Shown here piece by piece: positions 29,024 through 37,608 of a stretch of 59,215 nt of DNA. Below the pieces are notes generated by a model. That model saw nothing but the letters and a program-made list of their open reading frames with translations, was not told the origin of the DNA and did no database searches. Origin of the DNA: Mucilaginibacter sp. L294. GTDB lineage: Bacteria; Bacteroidota; Bacteroidia; Sphingobacteriales; Sphingobacteriaceae. Both the position numbers and the translations under genes were made by a program. Location of the stretch: NCBI RefSeq assembly GCF_001636615.1, contig NZ_LGEK01000023.1:1-59215 (forward strand), given 5' to 3'. Position 1 is the first letter of the stretch; each line of letters opens with the position of its first letter.

Positions 29024-29312
29024 TCTTTCTATCTCTTTTTAAAAATTTTTCATCTAACAAACACTATTGAGGCCCAATTGTTCAATAAGTGTTCGATGCA
29101 ATTACACCTCAAATAGCTGATAAGCGTTACCTTCCGAAGCCTATTTTTCAAAATATTGAGATATTTATTCTGTTTTAATATAAAATTTGCATAAATCAAT
29201 CATTATTTTTCATAATTTACCAAGAAAATAATCAAATACTATTATTTGCATTGCAAATATTGACACAACCGGTTGCCAATTGTTAATTTTTTAATCGATT
29301 TAAGGGTTTTTT

Positions 29313-30761
29313 ATGTACAAATCGCAACATTTTGAAAAATACAATCTGATAAATGGCGTATGGGACGAGATGTACAACGAAAAAAGCATCGTACGCGACC
29401 ATTATCGGAAAGTAATTGAATACCTGGCCAAAGAATCGCCGGATGACCTGAATAAAAAAGAAGAGCTGGCCAAACGCCTGTTCATGACCCAGGGTATCAC
29501 CTTTACCGTTTACAATAGCGGCGAGGGGATAGAGAAGATCTTTCCGTTTGATATCATCCCCCGGGTTATCACCGCAGCCGAATGGGATTTTGTAGAGAAG
29601 GGTATCAAGCAAAGGCTTACCGCGCTTAACCTTTTCCTGAAAGATATTTACCATAACCAGTTCATTGTAAAAGATGGGATTGTCCCGATAGATATTGTGT
29701 ACTCGTGCCCGCATTTTTTGCGCGAGATGTACCAACTGAACGTACCCTACGATGTGTATGTGCACATTGCCGGTATCGACCTGATACGCGACCATGACGG
29801 CACCTTTTATGTATTGGAAGATAACCTGCGCACCCCATCCGGCGTAAGCTATATGCTGGAAAACCGCGAGATAACCAAACGGCTGTTCCCCGATCTGCTG
29901 CCAAACTGCGGCGTACGCAGCGTTACCGAATATCCATCCATATTATACAAAAACCTGCTGTCGCTCTCGCCAAGGCAAATCAGCAACCCTACTATCGTTT
30001 TGCTTAGCCCGGGTATTTACAACTCGGCTTATTTTGAGCACACCACCCTTGCCCGTTTAATGGGTGTTGAGCTGGTTGAAGGGCGCGACCTGGTAGTGAA
30101 CAACCACAAGGTTTATATGAAAACCACCACCGGCCTGCAGCAGGTTGATGTGATATACCGCCGTGTGGACGATGACTTTTTAGACCCATTGGTGTTTAAC
30201 CCCAACAGCGTTTTAGGTGTTGCCGGGCTGATGGGTGCTTACCGCAAAGGCAACGTAGCTATTGTAAACGCCATTGGCAACGGTGTTGCCGATGATAAGG
30301 CCACCTATATCTACGTGCCGGACATGATCAGGTATTACCTGAACGAGGAACCGCTGCTCAAAAATGTACCTACACACCGCCTGAGTAATGATGACGAGCG
30401 CGAGTTTGTTTTTAAGAACATCAACAGCATGGTAGTGAAAAAAACCAACGAAAGCGGCGGTTATGGTATGCTGATGGGCCATGCATCTACAGAAGAAGAA
30501 ATAGAACAGTATAAAAAAGAGATATTGAAAGACCCGCGCAATTTTATCGCGCAGCCAACCATTAGCTTGTCGGCAGCGCCATGTTATATAGGCGGTGTGC
30601 TGCAGCCAAGGCGTATCGACTTAAGGCCATACGCCCTTTGCGGGCCGGATGGTATTGAGATAGTACCCGGCGGTTTAACCCGCGTGGCCTTAACAGAAGG
30701 CTCGCTGGTGGTAAACAGCTCGCAGGGTGGGGGAAGTAAGGACACGTGGGTGCTTTGTTGA
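29313..30761 (+). CDS. Circularly permuted ATP-grasp type 2 protein
   Basis: A 482-residue protein of the CP-ATP-grasp family (the former DUF404/DUF407 pair). Typical segments: TFTVYNSGEGIEKIFPFDIIPR, HFLREMYQLNVPYDVYVHIAGIDLIRDHDGTFYVLEDNLRTPSGVSYMLENRE, and KKTNESGGYGMLMG with the nucleotide-binding loop. These enzymes are predicted amidoligases that join amino groups to carboxylates using ATP, by comparison with glutathionylspermidine synthase and pup-ligase-like logic; the real product is not known. It heads a five-gene cluster with alpha-E, transglutaminase and Anbu peptidase genes. The start ATG at 29313 suits the family. Confidence 0.93.
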   Translation: MYKSQHFEKYNLINGVWDEMYNEKSIVRDHYRKVIEYLAKESPDDLNKKEELAKRLFMTQGITFTVYNSGEGIEKIFPFDIIPRVITAAEWDFVEKGIKQRLTALNLFLKDIYHNQFIVKDGIVPIDIVYSCPHFLREMYQLNVPYDVYVHIAGIDLIRDHDGTFYVLEDNLRTPSGVSYMLENREITKRLFPDLLPNCGVRSVTEYPSILYKNLLSLSPRQISNPTIVLLSPGIYNSAYFEHTTLARLMGVELVEGRDLVVNNHKVYMKTTTGLQQVDVIYRRVDDDFLDPLVFNPNSVLGVAGLMGAYRKGNVAIVNAIGNGVADDKATYIYVPDMIRYYLNEEPLLKNVPTHRLSNDDEREFVFKNINSMVVKKTNESGGYGMLMGHASTEEEIEQYKKEILKDPRNFIAQPTISLSAAPCYIGGVLQPRRIDLRPYALCGPDGIEIVPGGLTRVALTEGSLVVNSSQGGGSKDTWVLC

Positions 30762-30872
30762 GCCCCCTAACCCCCTGAAGGGGGAACAGAATACTTAAAA
30801 CATGACAATATGTATATTGATAATAGTAAAATAATTTATTCAAAAAACTCCCCCTTCAGGGGGCTGGGGGGC
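30762..30872. repeat. GC-rich inverted repeat between the ATP-grasp and alpha-E genes
   Basis: Arms of 24 bp at 30762-30785 and 30849-30872 match at 22 positions, with cores CCCCCTGAAGGGGGA and TCCCCCTTCAGGGGG; each core is itself palindromic. The centre, 30786-30848, is AT-rich. The element fills almost the whole gap between the two genes and begins one base after the ATP-grasp stop. It may reduce read-through or set mRNA ends in the operon. Confidence 0.85.
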
Positions 30873-30874
30873 AC

Positions 30875-31810
30875 ATGTTAAGCAGGGTAGCAGCAAGTTT
30901 TTATTGGTTAAGCCGTTATATCGAACGGAGCGATGGTATCCTGAGGATGCTAAAGACGAACTACGCGTCGTCGCAGGATTCGGTTGCCGGGTTTACCTGG
31001 GAGCCGGTTATCCGCATTTTTTCAGGCTCAGACGAAGATCTGATCGGGCAATTGGGCGATGACAGCCGCGCGGTTTTAAAGTACATGGTGATAGATAAGC
31101 AAAACGCCAACTCCATCGTCAACCTCATCACCCTTGCCCGCGAAAACGCCCGCAGCGTGCAGGAGCATATCCCAAAAGACCTTTGGCAATGCCTGAACGA
31201 ATATTACCACACCGCCAAAGAACCCCGCATTGTTGCCGGCCTAAAAAAGGACGACCCTATAGGTGTTTTAGATGTGCTGATCAAGCAGGTGATGCTATAC
31301 TACGGCACTGCTGAAATTACCATGGAACGCGGCCAGGCACGCAGCTTTATGAACATTGGTAAATACCTGGAGCGCGCCATCCAGTCGATAGATATCCTCG
31401 ACGTAAAGTTTGGGCCCATCAATAACAACCCCGACCTGCTGCTGGATATCACCTATTGGAAACACCTGCTGTTATCAATAGGCGGATACGAGCTTTACCA
31501 GAAAACCTACCGCGACGGCCTGGAAGCACATAACGTAATTGAGCAGGTTATCCTGAATAACGATTTCCCGCGCTCGGTTATCTATTCGGTAAATAACATC
31601 CAACGGTATTTCGACAGGCTGAAGAACAACAGTAACGTGAACGATTACCGGGAGATCTCATTTCATATAGGCAAGCTGCAAAGCAACATCAAATACAGTT
31701 CGGTTAAAAGCATCAGCCAAATGGGCCTGCACGAATATTTAACCAGCCTGCGCGAAGACCTGTACCGCATCGGCAACTCGTTGAACGAATATTACTTTGC
31801 AAATTCCTGA
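30875..31810 (+). CDS. Alpha-E domain protein
   Basis: A 311-residue all-helical protein of the alpha-E family: it starts MLSRVAASFYWLSRYIERSDG, and contains ENARSVQEHIPKDLWQCLNEYY, which are the family signatures. Alpha-E proteins occur next to CP-ATP-grasp and transglutaminase genes across bacteria and are thought to assist or bind the ligase product. No biochemical role is established. It is the second gene in the cluster and is followed by a transglutaminase after 15 bp. Confidence 0.93.
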   Translation: MLSRVAASFYWLSRYIERSDGILRMLKTNYASSQDSVAGFTWEPVIRIFSGSDEDLIGQLGDDSRAVLKYMVIDKQNANSIVNLITLARENARSVQEHIPKDLWQCLNEYYHTAKEPRIVAGLKKDDPIGVLDVLIKQVMLYYGTAEITMERGQARSFMNIGKYLERAIQSIDILDVKFGPINNNPDLLLDITYWKHLLLSIGGYELYQKTYRDGLEAHNVIEQVILNNDFPRSVIYSVNNIQRYFDRLKNNSNVNDYREISFHIGKLQSNIKYSSVKSISQMGLHEYLTSLREDLYRIGNSLNEYYFANS

Positions 31811-31825
31811 TAAACAGAATTTACT

Positions 31826-32803
31826 ATGCCCGAATTTAAAATACAACATACCACCAAATACGCCTACGATGGCTTTGTGCGCGATAGCGCCAACAAGATC
31901 ATCCTGTACCCCATTGTTGATATTTACCAGGATGTTTTAAAACATGATCTGCAAATTAGCGGCCACCCGCAAGTAGATACCTATATAGATTATTACGGCA
32001 ACGAGGTAGGCAGTTTTACCTATACCGAGCCGCATAACCTGATGGTGATCAACTCGCAGCTGTCTATCATTACCCACCCAAGGCCTTTACCGCTGGACAA
32101 TATCTTCTCGGCCGAGCAATGGAACGAGCTGTTTAACCTGCGCTACATTGTGCCCTATATCGATTTTTTAAAACAGGAATATTTTGAAGGATTGAGCGAA
32201 TTGCGCCCCGTAGTAGAAGCCGAGCGCAAGGTAGAAGATACGCCTTACCACACCGCCCTAAAATTCTGCAGGTACGTTTACAAAAACTTCGATTACATAA
32301 AAGGGGTAACAACGGTTGAAACCACCCTGGATGAGATCTGGAAAATAAAGGCTGGTGTTTGCCAGGATTTTGCCCACCTGCTAATGGTGATGCTGCGCCT
32401 GGTGGGTATCCCCGCGCGTTATGTAAGCGGCTATATTTGCCCTAATAAGGATGGCATGCGGGGCGAAGGGGCAACCCACGCCTGGGCCGAAGCTTACCTG
32501 CCCGGTTACGGCTGGCTGGGCATAGACCCGACCAACAACTGCGTGGCTAATGAGAACCATGTGCGCCTTGCCGTTGGCCGCAATTTTAGCGACTGCTCGC
32601 CGGTTAAAGGGGTATATAAAGGCGCGGCAGGCCACACGCTTGAAGTATCCGTTTCTGTAGGGTATGAGGACGGGCAAGTTCACGAAGAAAAAGATATATT
32701 TACCGTTTCAACCGCTCCAAAAGCAGCGACAGCTATTGCCCGCAACAGTTATGCAAAGTACATGGAGATGATTGAGCAGCAGCAGCAACAACAGCAGCAA
32801 TAG
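31826..32803 (+). CDS. Transglutaminase-like protein with poly-Gln tail
   Basis: A 325-residue protein with the bacterial transglutaminase N-terminal region (residues 1-90) and a transglutaminase/protease core. The triad is visible: Cys179 in AGVCQDFAH, His218 in THAWAEAYLPG and Asp234 in GIDPTNN. The family may act as protease, peptide cyclase or amide-forming enzyme. The C-terminus carries a run of eight Gln after Glu (CAG/CAA codons, 32777-32800), a possible slippage-prone tail. It sits third in the cluster, 16 bp before the Anbu peptidase. Confidence 0.93.
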   Translation: MPEFKIQHTTKYAYDGFVRDSANKIILYPIVDIYQDVLKHDLQISGHPQVDTYIDYYGNEVGSFTYTEPHNLMVINSQLSIITHPRPLPLDNIFSAEQWNELFNLRYIVPYIDFLKQEYFEGLSELRPVVEAERKVEDTPYHTALKFCRYVYKNFDYIKGVTTVETTLDEIWKIKAGVCQDFAHLLMVMLRLVGIPARYVSGYICPNKDGMRGEGATHAWAEAYLPGYGWLGIDPTNNCVANENHVRLAVGRNFSDCSPVKGVYKGAAGHTLEVSVSVGYEDGQVHEEKDIFTVSTAPKAATAIARNSYAKYMEMIEQQQQQQQQ

Positions 32804-32819
32804 GTAAATATAAAACATC

Positions 32820-33557
32820 ATGACTTACTGTTTAGGGATCAAAGTTAAAGAAGGCTTAATAGCCATTGCCGATACACGCATTACTTCGGGTACCGATACC
32901 ACCGTTAAAAAAAAGATAACCCTGGTACAAAAAGATGGCGGGGCGCTGTTCATCATGACCAGCGGTTTGCGGTCGGTACGGGACAAGGCTGTTGTTTATT
33001 TTAACGAGCTGGTAGAAACCGAAACCTACGATAAGCTTTACCAGGCTGTAAATGCCTTTGGCCAGCAGGTACGCCGTGTTGCCGAAGAGGATAGGGCTTA
33101 CCTGGAAAAGGCCGGATTCAAATTCGACCTGAACACCATTATTGGCGGGCAGCTAAAGGATGATGAGGAGCATAAATTATTTATGCTTTACCCCGAAGGG
33201 AACTGGGTTGAGCTTGGCCTCGGCGCGCCCTTTGTAGTAATAGGCAACTCGGGCCATGGCAAGGCGATATTGAACCGTACACTGGATGAAGATTCGGACA
33301 TGCGGGAGGCTTTAAAGGCCGGTTTTTTATCGTTCGATTCTACCCGGGTAAGCAGCAATAATGTTGATTTTCCGATAGATGTGGTGCTGTATAAAAAGGA
33401 CACGTTTAAACTGGTAGAACAGCGTTACACACAAAAGGATATGGCCAGTATATCCGCGCAGTGGGATGATGAATTAAAAAGCGCCCTGCAAAACATCCCG
33501 GGAGATTGGATGGACAAGGCGTTTGCAAAATTACCTCAAGTAAAAGATGAAGTTTAA
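32820..33557 (+). CDS. Proteasome-type peptidase (Anbu family)
   Basis: A 245-residue Ntn-hydrolase of the proteasome/HslV fold, COG3484-like and called Anbu in published work. It begins MTYCLGIKVKEGLIAIADTRITSG; after Met removal Thr2 would be the nucleophile, and Lys residues follow at TTVKKKITL as in proteasome beta subunits. The fold is followed by LNTIIGGQLKDDEEHKLFMLYPEGNW. Anbu forms ring-like or helical oligomers and its substrate is unknown. The gene is tied to CP-ATP-grasp, alpha-E and transglutaminase genes here and in many bacteria. It overlaps the next gene by 11 bp. Confidence 0.93.
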   Translation: MTYCLGIKVKEGLIAIADTRITSGTDTTVKKKITLVQKDGGALFIMTSGLRSVRDKAVVYFNELVETETYDKLYQAVNAFGQQVRRVAEEDRAYLEKAGFKFDLNTIIGGQLKDDEEHKLFMLYPEGNWVELGLGAPFVVIGNSGHGKAILNRTLDEDSDMREALKAGFLSFDSTRVSSNNVDFPIDVVLYKKDTFKLVEQRYTQKDMASISAQWDDELKSALQNIPGDWMDKAFAKLPQVKDEV

Positions 33558-34395
33558 AGTTTCGGCAGCGTTAGGATATGAGGTTAAGGCGCCCAGCACT
33601 TTAATATTAAATGTACACGCGCTACGCACCGCGCATCAAACCATCATCGACGAAAAACTAAGCATCGATCCATACATCAAAGCCGAAGAACTCCCTTCTG
33701 TAAACGGCGAGAACCGCTTTGTTCGGCTGGATATCACCGATACGGGCACTGTCAATATAAAATACGAAGCCACCGTTGATAACTACTACGAGATAAAGGA
33801 CTACCGCAATTTCCAGGAAGTACCGGTAAGCAAATTCGACCCTGCGGTGCTAACCTATCTAAACCCCAGCAGGTATTGCCAGTCGGACAAGCTGTACCGC
33901 TTGGCCAACAACACCTTTGGGCAAATTGATAATACCTACCGCCAGGTGGTTGCCATTACCGACTGGATCCATAAAAATGTAGAATACCTGAGCGGGTTCA
34001 GTAATTCAGAAACATCCGCTTATGATACCGTTACCCAGCAGGCCGGCGTTTGCCGCGATTTTGCGCATTTAGGGATAGCCCTTTGCCGCGCGTTGACCAT
34101 CCCGGCCCGCTACTTTACCGGGTATGCCTATAAGCTTGTCCCGGCCGATTTCCATGCCTGTTTTGAAGCCTACATCGGCGGCGACTGGATCCTGTTTGAT
34201 GCTACCAAACTCGCCCCGCTAAACGGATTGGTAAAAATAGCCACCGGCCGCGATGCTGCCGATGCCGCCATTGCCAGCATATTTGGCGATGTATTTTGCA
34301 CCAACGTAAAAGCCGATTGCCAGATGCTGAATGACGAACCTTTTGAACCGATATATTATACCAAGTCGGTTTTTGACGGGGTTACGTATTTGTAG
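33547..34395 (+). CDS. Second transglutaminase-like protein of the Anbu cluster
   Basis: A 282-residue transglutaminase-core protein, shorter than the first one and divergent in its N-terminal domain. The triad is Cys169 in AGVCRDFAH, His203 in DFHACFEAYI and Asp218 in LFDATKL. The ATG at 33547 lies inside the end of the Anbu gene, so translation is probably coupled. Two transglutaminases in one cluster may act on different steps, e.g. peptide bond formation and cleavage; this is inference. Confidence 0.92.
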   Translation: MKFKVSAALGYEVKAPSTLILNVHALRTAHQTIIDEKLSIDPYIKAEELPSVNGENRFVRLDITDTGTVNIKYEATVDNYYEIKDYRNFQEVPVSKFDPAVLTYLNPSRYCQSDKLYRLANNTFGQIDNTYRQVVAITDWIHKNVEYLSGFSNSETSAYDTVTQQAGVCRDFAHLGIALCRALTIPARYFTGYAYKLVPADFHACFEAYIGGDWILFDATKLAPLNGLVKIATGRDAADAAIASIFGDVFCTNVKADCQMLNDEPFEPIYYTKSVFDGVTYL

Positions 34396-34415
34396 TTTTC
34401 TAATTAAGGGGGCAA

Positions 34416-34522
34416 TCGCTCGGCTCCAGCCGAGTGTTTTTCTATTATAAGGCCTCTGGCCGCTGCTAAACATCTCGGCCGGAGGCCTCGCAATAATTAG
34501 TCACTCGGCTGGAGCCGAGCGA
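34416..34522. repeat. Nested palindromic repeat after the Anbu cluster
   Basis: The element has 21-bp outer arms (34416-34436 and 34502-34522), each carrying its own palindrome (CTCGGCTCCAGCCGAG and CTCGGCTGGAGCCGAG), and an inner GGCCTCTGGCCG...CGGCCGGAGGCC hairpin. It is a strong structure between the cluster and gltX, perhaps a terminator or mobile palindrome. No gene is seen here. Confidence 0.85.
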
Positions 34523-34559
34523 CTGCAAATCAAAACACTGCCACATTTTACATCAACCT

Positions 34560-34589
34560 TTTGGCTTACGGTTAATAGGGTTATCTTTG
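34560..34589 (+). promoter_or_regulatory. Promoter of gltX
   Basis: TTTG at 34560-34563 and TATCTTTG at 34582-34589, separated by 18 bp, match the Bacteroidota consensus. The -7 element ends 7 bp before the gltX ATG, so transcription would start at or just before the start codon and the mRNA would have almost no leader. Confidence 0.75.
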
Positions 34590-34596
34590 CTGCGCG

Positions 34597-36117
34597 ATGT
34601 CAGATAAAAAAGTAAGAGTCCGTTTTGCGCCAAGCCCTACAGGTGGTTTACACCTGGGTGGTGTGCGTACCGTTTTGTTCAATTACCTGTTTGCCAAAAA
34701 GCATAAAGGCGATTTTGTTTTACGTATAGAAGATACCGACCAAACCCGCTATGTGGATGGCGCCGAGCAATACATTTTAGATTGCCTTAAATGGTGCGGC
34801 ATAACGCCGGACGAAAGCCCCGTTGTTGGCGGCCAGTATGCCCCATACCGCCAAAGCGAACGCAAACCCATCTACCGCGAATACGCCGAAAAACTGGTAG
34901 CCCAGGGCCACGCCTATTACGCGTTTGATACCGCCGAAGAATTGGATGCAAAACGTAAGGAAGTTCCAAATTTTCAGTACGGACTTGCAACACGCGGCGG
35001 CCTGCGTAATTCCTTAAACCTGCCTTTGCAGGAAACCGAAAAGCTTTTGCATGATGGCACCCCGCATGTTATCCGCATAAAAATGCCCGAAGAGGAAACC
35101 ATCAGCTTTAATGATATGATTCGCGGCCATGTTAGTTTTGAAACCAACCAGGTTGATGATAAGGTTTTGCTTAAAGCCGACGGTATGCCAACCTACCATT
35201 TAGCCGTGGTAGTTGATGATTATTTGATGAAGATCACCCATGCTTTCCGTGGCGAAGAATGGCTGCCATCTGCACCGGTACATATCCTGCTTTGGGACTA
35301 TTTAGGCTGGAAAGCCGATATGCCGCAATGGGCGCATTTACCCTTGATATTAAAACCCGACGGACATGGCAAACTAAGCAAACGCGATGGCGCACGCCTG
35401 GGTTTCCCTGTTTACGCCATGAACTGGTTTGATGCGAAAAGCAACGAATTAACCCCGGGTTTCCGTGAATTGGGCTTTTTGCCAGAAGCGTTTTTGAACC
35501 TGCTGGCTATGCTGGGTTGGAACGATGGTACCGACCAGGAAATTTTTACACTGGATGAGCTGATCGAAAAGTTTTCTATAGAGCGCATCAGCAAAGCTGG
35601 CGCGAAGTTCGATTTTGAGAAAGCCAAATGGTACAACGCCGAATGGATAAAACGCACCGATGCCCAAACCCTGAAGGTAAAAGTTTGGGAGACACTAAAA
35701 GCAAAAGGCGTTATTGTAAAAGATGAAGCTTACCTATTAAAAATTATTGATACTGTTAAAGATCGATGTGTTTTACTGCCCGATTTTTACCAGCAGTCGG
35801 CATACTTTTTTCAACAGCCTGCCGAGTACGACCTGAATGCCGTTAAACCAAAATGGAATGATGTTAAAACCGATTTCTTTAATGCATTCATCGGGATACT
35901 AAGCTTGCCGGATACATTTGACGCCGCCGAACTGGAAGCCAAATTCAAAGCCCTTGCCGAAGAAAAAGGCCTGAAGCCGGGCGATGTGATGCTGCCATTC
36001 CGCATTATGCTGGTGGGTGGTAAATTTGGCCCGCATGTATTTGATATAGCCAAGCTGCTTGGCGAAAGTGAAACCATTATCAGGATAGAGAAAGCGATAG
36101 ACGCGTTTACAGCGTAA
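34597..36117 (+). CDS. gltX: Glutamate--tRNA ligase
   Basis: This 506-residue class Ib synthetase charges tRNA-Glu. Motifs: RFAPSPTGGLHLGGVRT with the HLGG variant of HIGH, and KLSKRDGA as the KMSKS loop. The length fits the family, and the anticodon-binding domain occupies the last 170 residues. It is a single-gene unit with its own promoter and a bidirectional terminator behind it. Confidence 0.97.
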   Translation: MSDKKVRVRFAPSPTGGLHLGGVRTVLFNYLFAKKHKGDFVLRIEDTDQTRYVDGAEQYILDCLKWCGITPDESPVVGGQYAPYRQSERKPIYREYAEKLVAQGHAYYAFDTAEELDAKRKEVPNFQYGLATRGGLRNSLNLPLQETEKLLHDGTPHVIRIKMPEEETISFNDMIRGHVSFETNQVDDKVLLKADGMPTYHLAVVVDDYLMKITHAFRGEEWLPSAPVHILLWDYLGWKADMPQWAHLPLILKPDGHGKLSKRDGARLGFPVYAMNWFDAKSNELTPGFRELGFLPEAFLNLLAMLGWNDGTDQEIFTLDELIEKFSIERISKAGAKFDFEKAKWYNAEWIKRTDAQTLKVKVWETLKAKGVIVKDEAYLLKIIDTVKDRCVLLPDFYQQSAYFFQQPAEYDLNAVKPKWNDVKTDFFNAFIGILSLPDTFDAAELEAKFKALAEEKGLKPGDVMLPFRIMLVGGKFGPHVFDIAKLLGESETIIRIEKAIDAFTA

Positions 36118-36124
36118 TATCCGT

Positions 36125-36208
36125 TTGTCATCCTGAGCGATAGCGCAGGATCTAATGTACAACATGCATGTCGGCGATTAGATGCTTCACTACGTTCAGC
36201 ATGACAAA
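36125..36208. repeat. Palindromic intergenic repeat, GTCATCCTGAGCG family
   Basis: TTGTCATCCTGAGCGATAGC at the left and GTTCAGCATGACAA at the right are partly inverted arms; the middle carries GGCGATTAGATGCTTCAC. It matches the copies at 40347, 41801 and 42525, all between genes. Confidence 0.8.
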
Positions 36209-36214
36209 GAAGAT

Positions 36215-36252
36215 AAAAGGGAAAGGCGCAATTAATTGCGCCTTTCCCTTTT
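36215..36252. terminator. Bidirectional terminator between gltX and the SUMF1-fold gene
   Basis: A perfect 38-bp palindrome: arms of 19 bp (36215-36233 and 36234-36252) with AAAAGGGAAAGGCGCAATT on one side. It starts with AAAA and ends in TTTT, so both the gltX and the SUMF1-fold transcripts can end here. Confidence 0.9.
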
Positions 36253-36290
36253 ATAAGAAACCAAGTCATTGCTGTGAGGTAGCAAGCATC

Positions 36291-36980
36291 TTATATATTC
36301 CTGGCGACCCTAAACCCCAGGTCATCAATTTTGAATGAAGTGGGGTGACTGCGCCTGCGGTTGGTAGCCATACAGCCCCTTTCCTCGTCGCTCCAGCCGC
36401 CGCCTCTGATGATGCGGTAGGAACCGTAAACGGTTTCGTCGTAAATATCAGAACACCACTCCCAAACATTGCCCAGCATGTCATAAAGCCCCCAGGCATT
36501 GGGTTCTTTCAATCCTACATCATGGGTCGATCTATTCGCGTTTGCTTTATACCAGGCAATCGCATCTAATTCGCCGTACCTGATGCCGGTTGTTCCCGCT
36601 TTACAGGCATATTCCCATTCGGCTTCTGTTGGCAGCCTAAATCCGTTTGCATCTGAGTCAAAAGTGATATCTTCTGCCTGGCCTACGGTGTAACAGGGCT
36701 TTAATCCCGCTTTTGCCGATAACAAATTACAAAAGCTAACCGCGTCTTTCCAGCTTACCGTTTCAACGGGCAGCGTGCTTCCTTTAAATGTGCTTGGTGA
36801 CGCTTTCGTAACCTCGAAATATTGGGCTTGGGTTACCGGGAATTGGGCAAGTAAAAACGGGGCGAGCTCAGCCGTCCATTTTTGTTTTGTGCGGTCGTCC
36901 CGCAGTTCAATGCTTCCTTTAGGTATCTCTACCATTTGGATTGAGGTAATATCGATGGGGTTATTTATATCCGGGTTCAT
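36291..36980 (-). CDS. SUMF1/formylglycine-generating enzyme-fold protein
   Basis: A 229-residue cytoplasmic protein of the FGE-sulfatase domain fold: PVTQAQYFEVTK, FRLPTEAEWEYACKAG, YDMLGNVWEWCSDIYDE, and RIIRGGGWSDEE. Real formylglycine-generating enzymes need a pair of cysteines near the C-terminus; here the segment is DEERGCMATNRRRS, with only one Cys. No sulfatase gene is near. It is more likely a non-FGE member, perhaps an adaptor or hydroxylase-like protein. Confidence 0.85.
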   Translation of the reverse strand: MNPDINNPIDITSIQMVEIPKGSIELRDDRTKQKWTAELAPFLLAQFPVTQAQYFEVTKASPSTFKGSTLPVETVSWKDAVSFCNLLSAKAGLKPCYTVGQAEDITFDSDANGFRLPTEAEWEYACKAGTTGIRYGELDAIAWYKANANRSTHDVGLKEPNAWGLYDMLGNVWEWCSDIYDETVYGSYRIIRGGGWSDEERGCMATNRRRSHPTSFKIDDLGFRVARNI

Positions 36981-37080
36981 CTGTTAACATATCATTCGCT
37001 GGCACGAATTAGCGCAGCGTAACTCATGACGCACCACAAAAGTAAGCTTTCTGCTTATGACAGCTAAAAGCGAATAAACA

Positions 37081-37608
37081 CTATGCCTTAAAGCTATTTA
37101 TGCTTTTTTCAAGTTCAGCATCAAAATAATCTAACAAGATATACGCCTCGTTCTTACCGGACGACAATTTAAATACTCTGTAGTCGAAGGTTTGTTTAAA
37201 TACATTTTCATCCAAACTATACACCTGTTTAACCGGGTACGGCACTTTTCTAATTTCTATACCCGGGGTATTAAATCGTATGTTTTTAGCCTGTCTATTT
37301 ATAAAGTACAGTCCTTTGAAGGGGTAGGTTACTATAGTAATAGCATTATTTTCTATCACAACATTTGTTGCTGTATTATTTATGATGTCGCCTTTTGACG
37401 TGATCGTATAATATTGCATAGCACCTAATAATAACACAAGCGAACCTACGGCTATAAACAAACTGGTGTCAACAATCTGGTGGTTATGAAAATAATATCT
37501 CACAATGCATAACAGAACGACAAAAACACTCCATAAAGCATTTTTTATAAATATCTGCTTCAGTGCCACCATAGCCCCTGCAACCGATTCGGCTATCCGG
37601 TATTCCAT
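37081..37608 (-). CDS. Hypothetical protein with two membrane segments
   Basis: No family recognised with confidence. The 175-residue protein has two hydrophobic segments near residues 25-41 and 48-66, and then a soluble beta-rich tail of about 100 residues, a layout like YcxB- or PH-type membrane proteins. The start codon overlaps the stop codon of the GNAT gene in TAATG, so the two are translated as a pair. Confidence 0.72.
   Translation of the reverse strand: MEYRIAESVAGAMVALKQIFIKNALWSVFVVLLCIVRYYFHNHQIVDTSLFIAVGSLVLLLGAMQYYTITSKGDIINNTATNVVIENNAITIVTYPFKGLYFINRQAKNIRFNTPGIEIRKVPYPVKQVYSLDENVFKQTFDYRVFKLSSGKNEAYILLDYFDAELEKSINSFKA

Noticed and set aside
29024..29312. Small gene or RNA in the AT-rich gap before the ATP-grasp gene
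   Set aside because: No frame with coding features and no stable structure beyond a short CAACCGGTTG palindrome was found.
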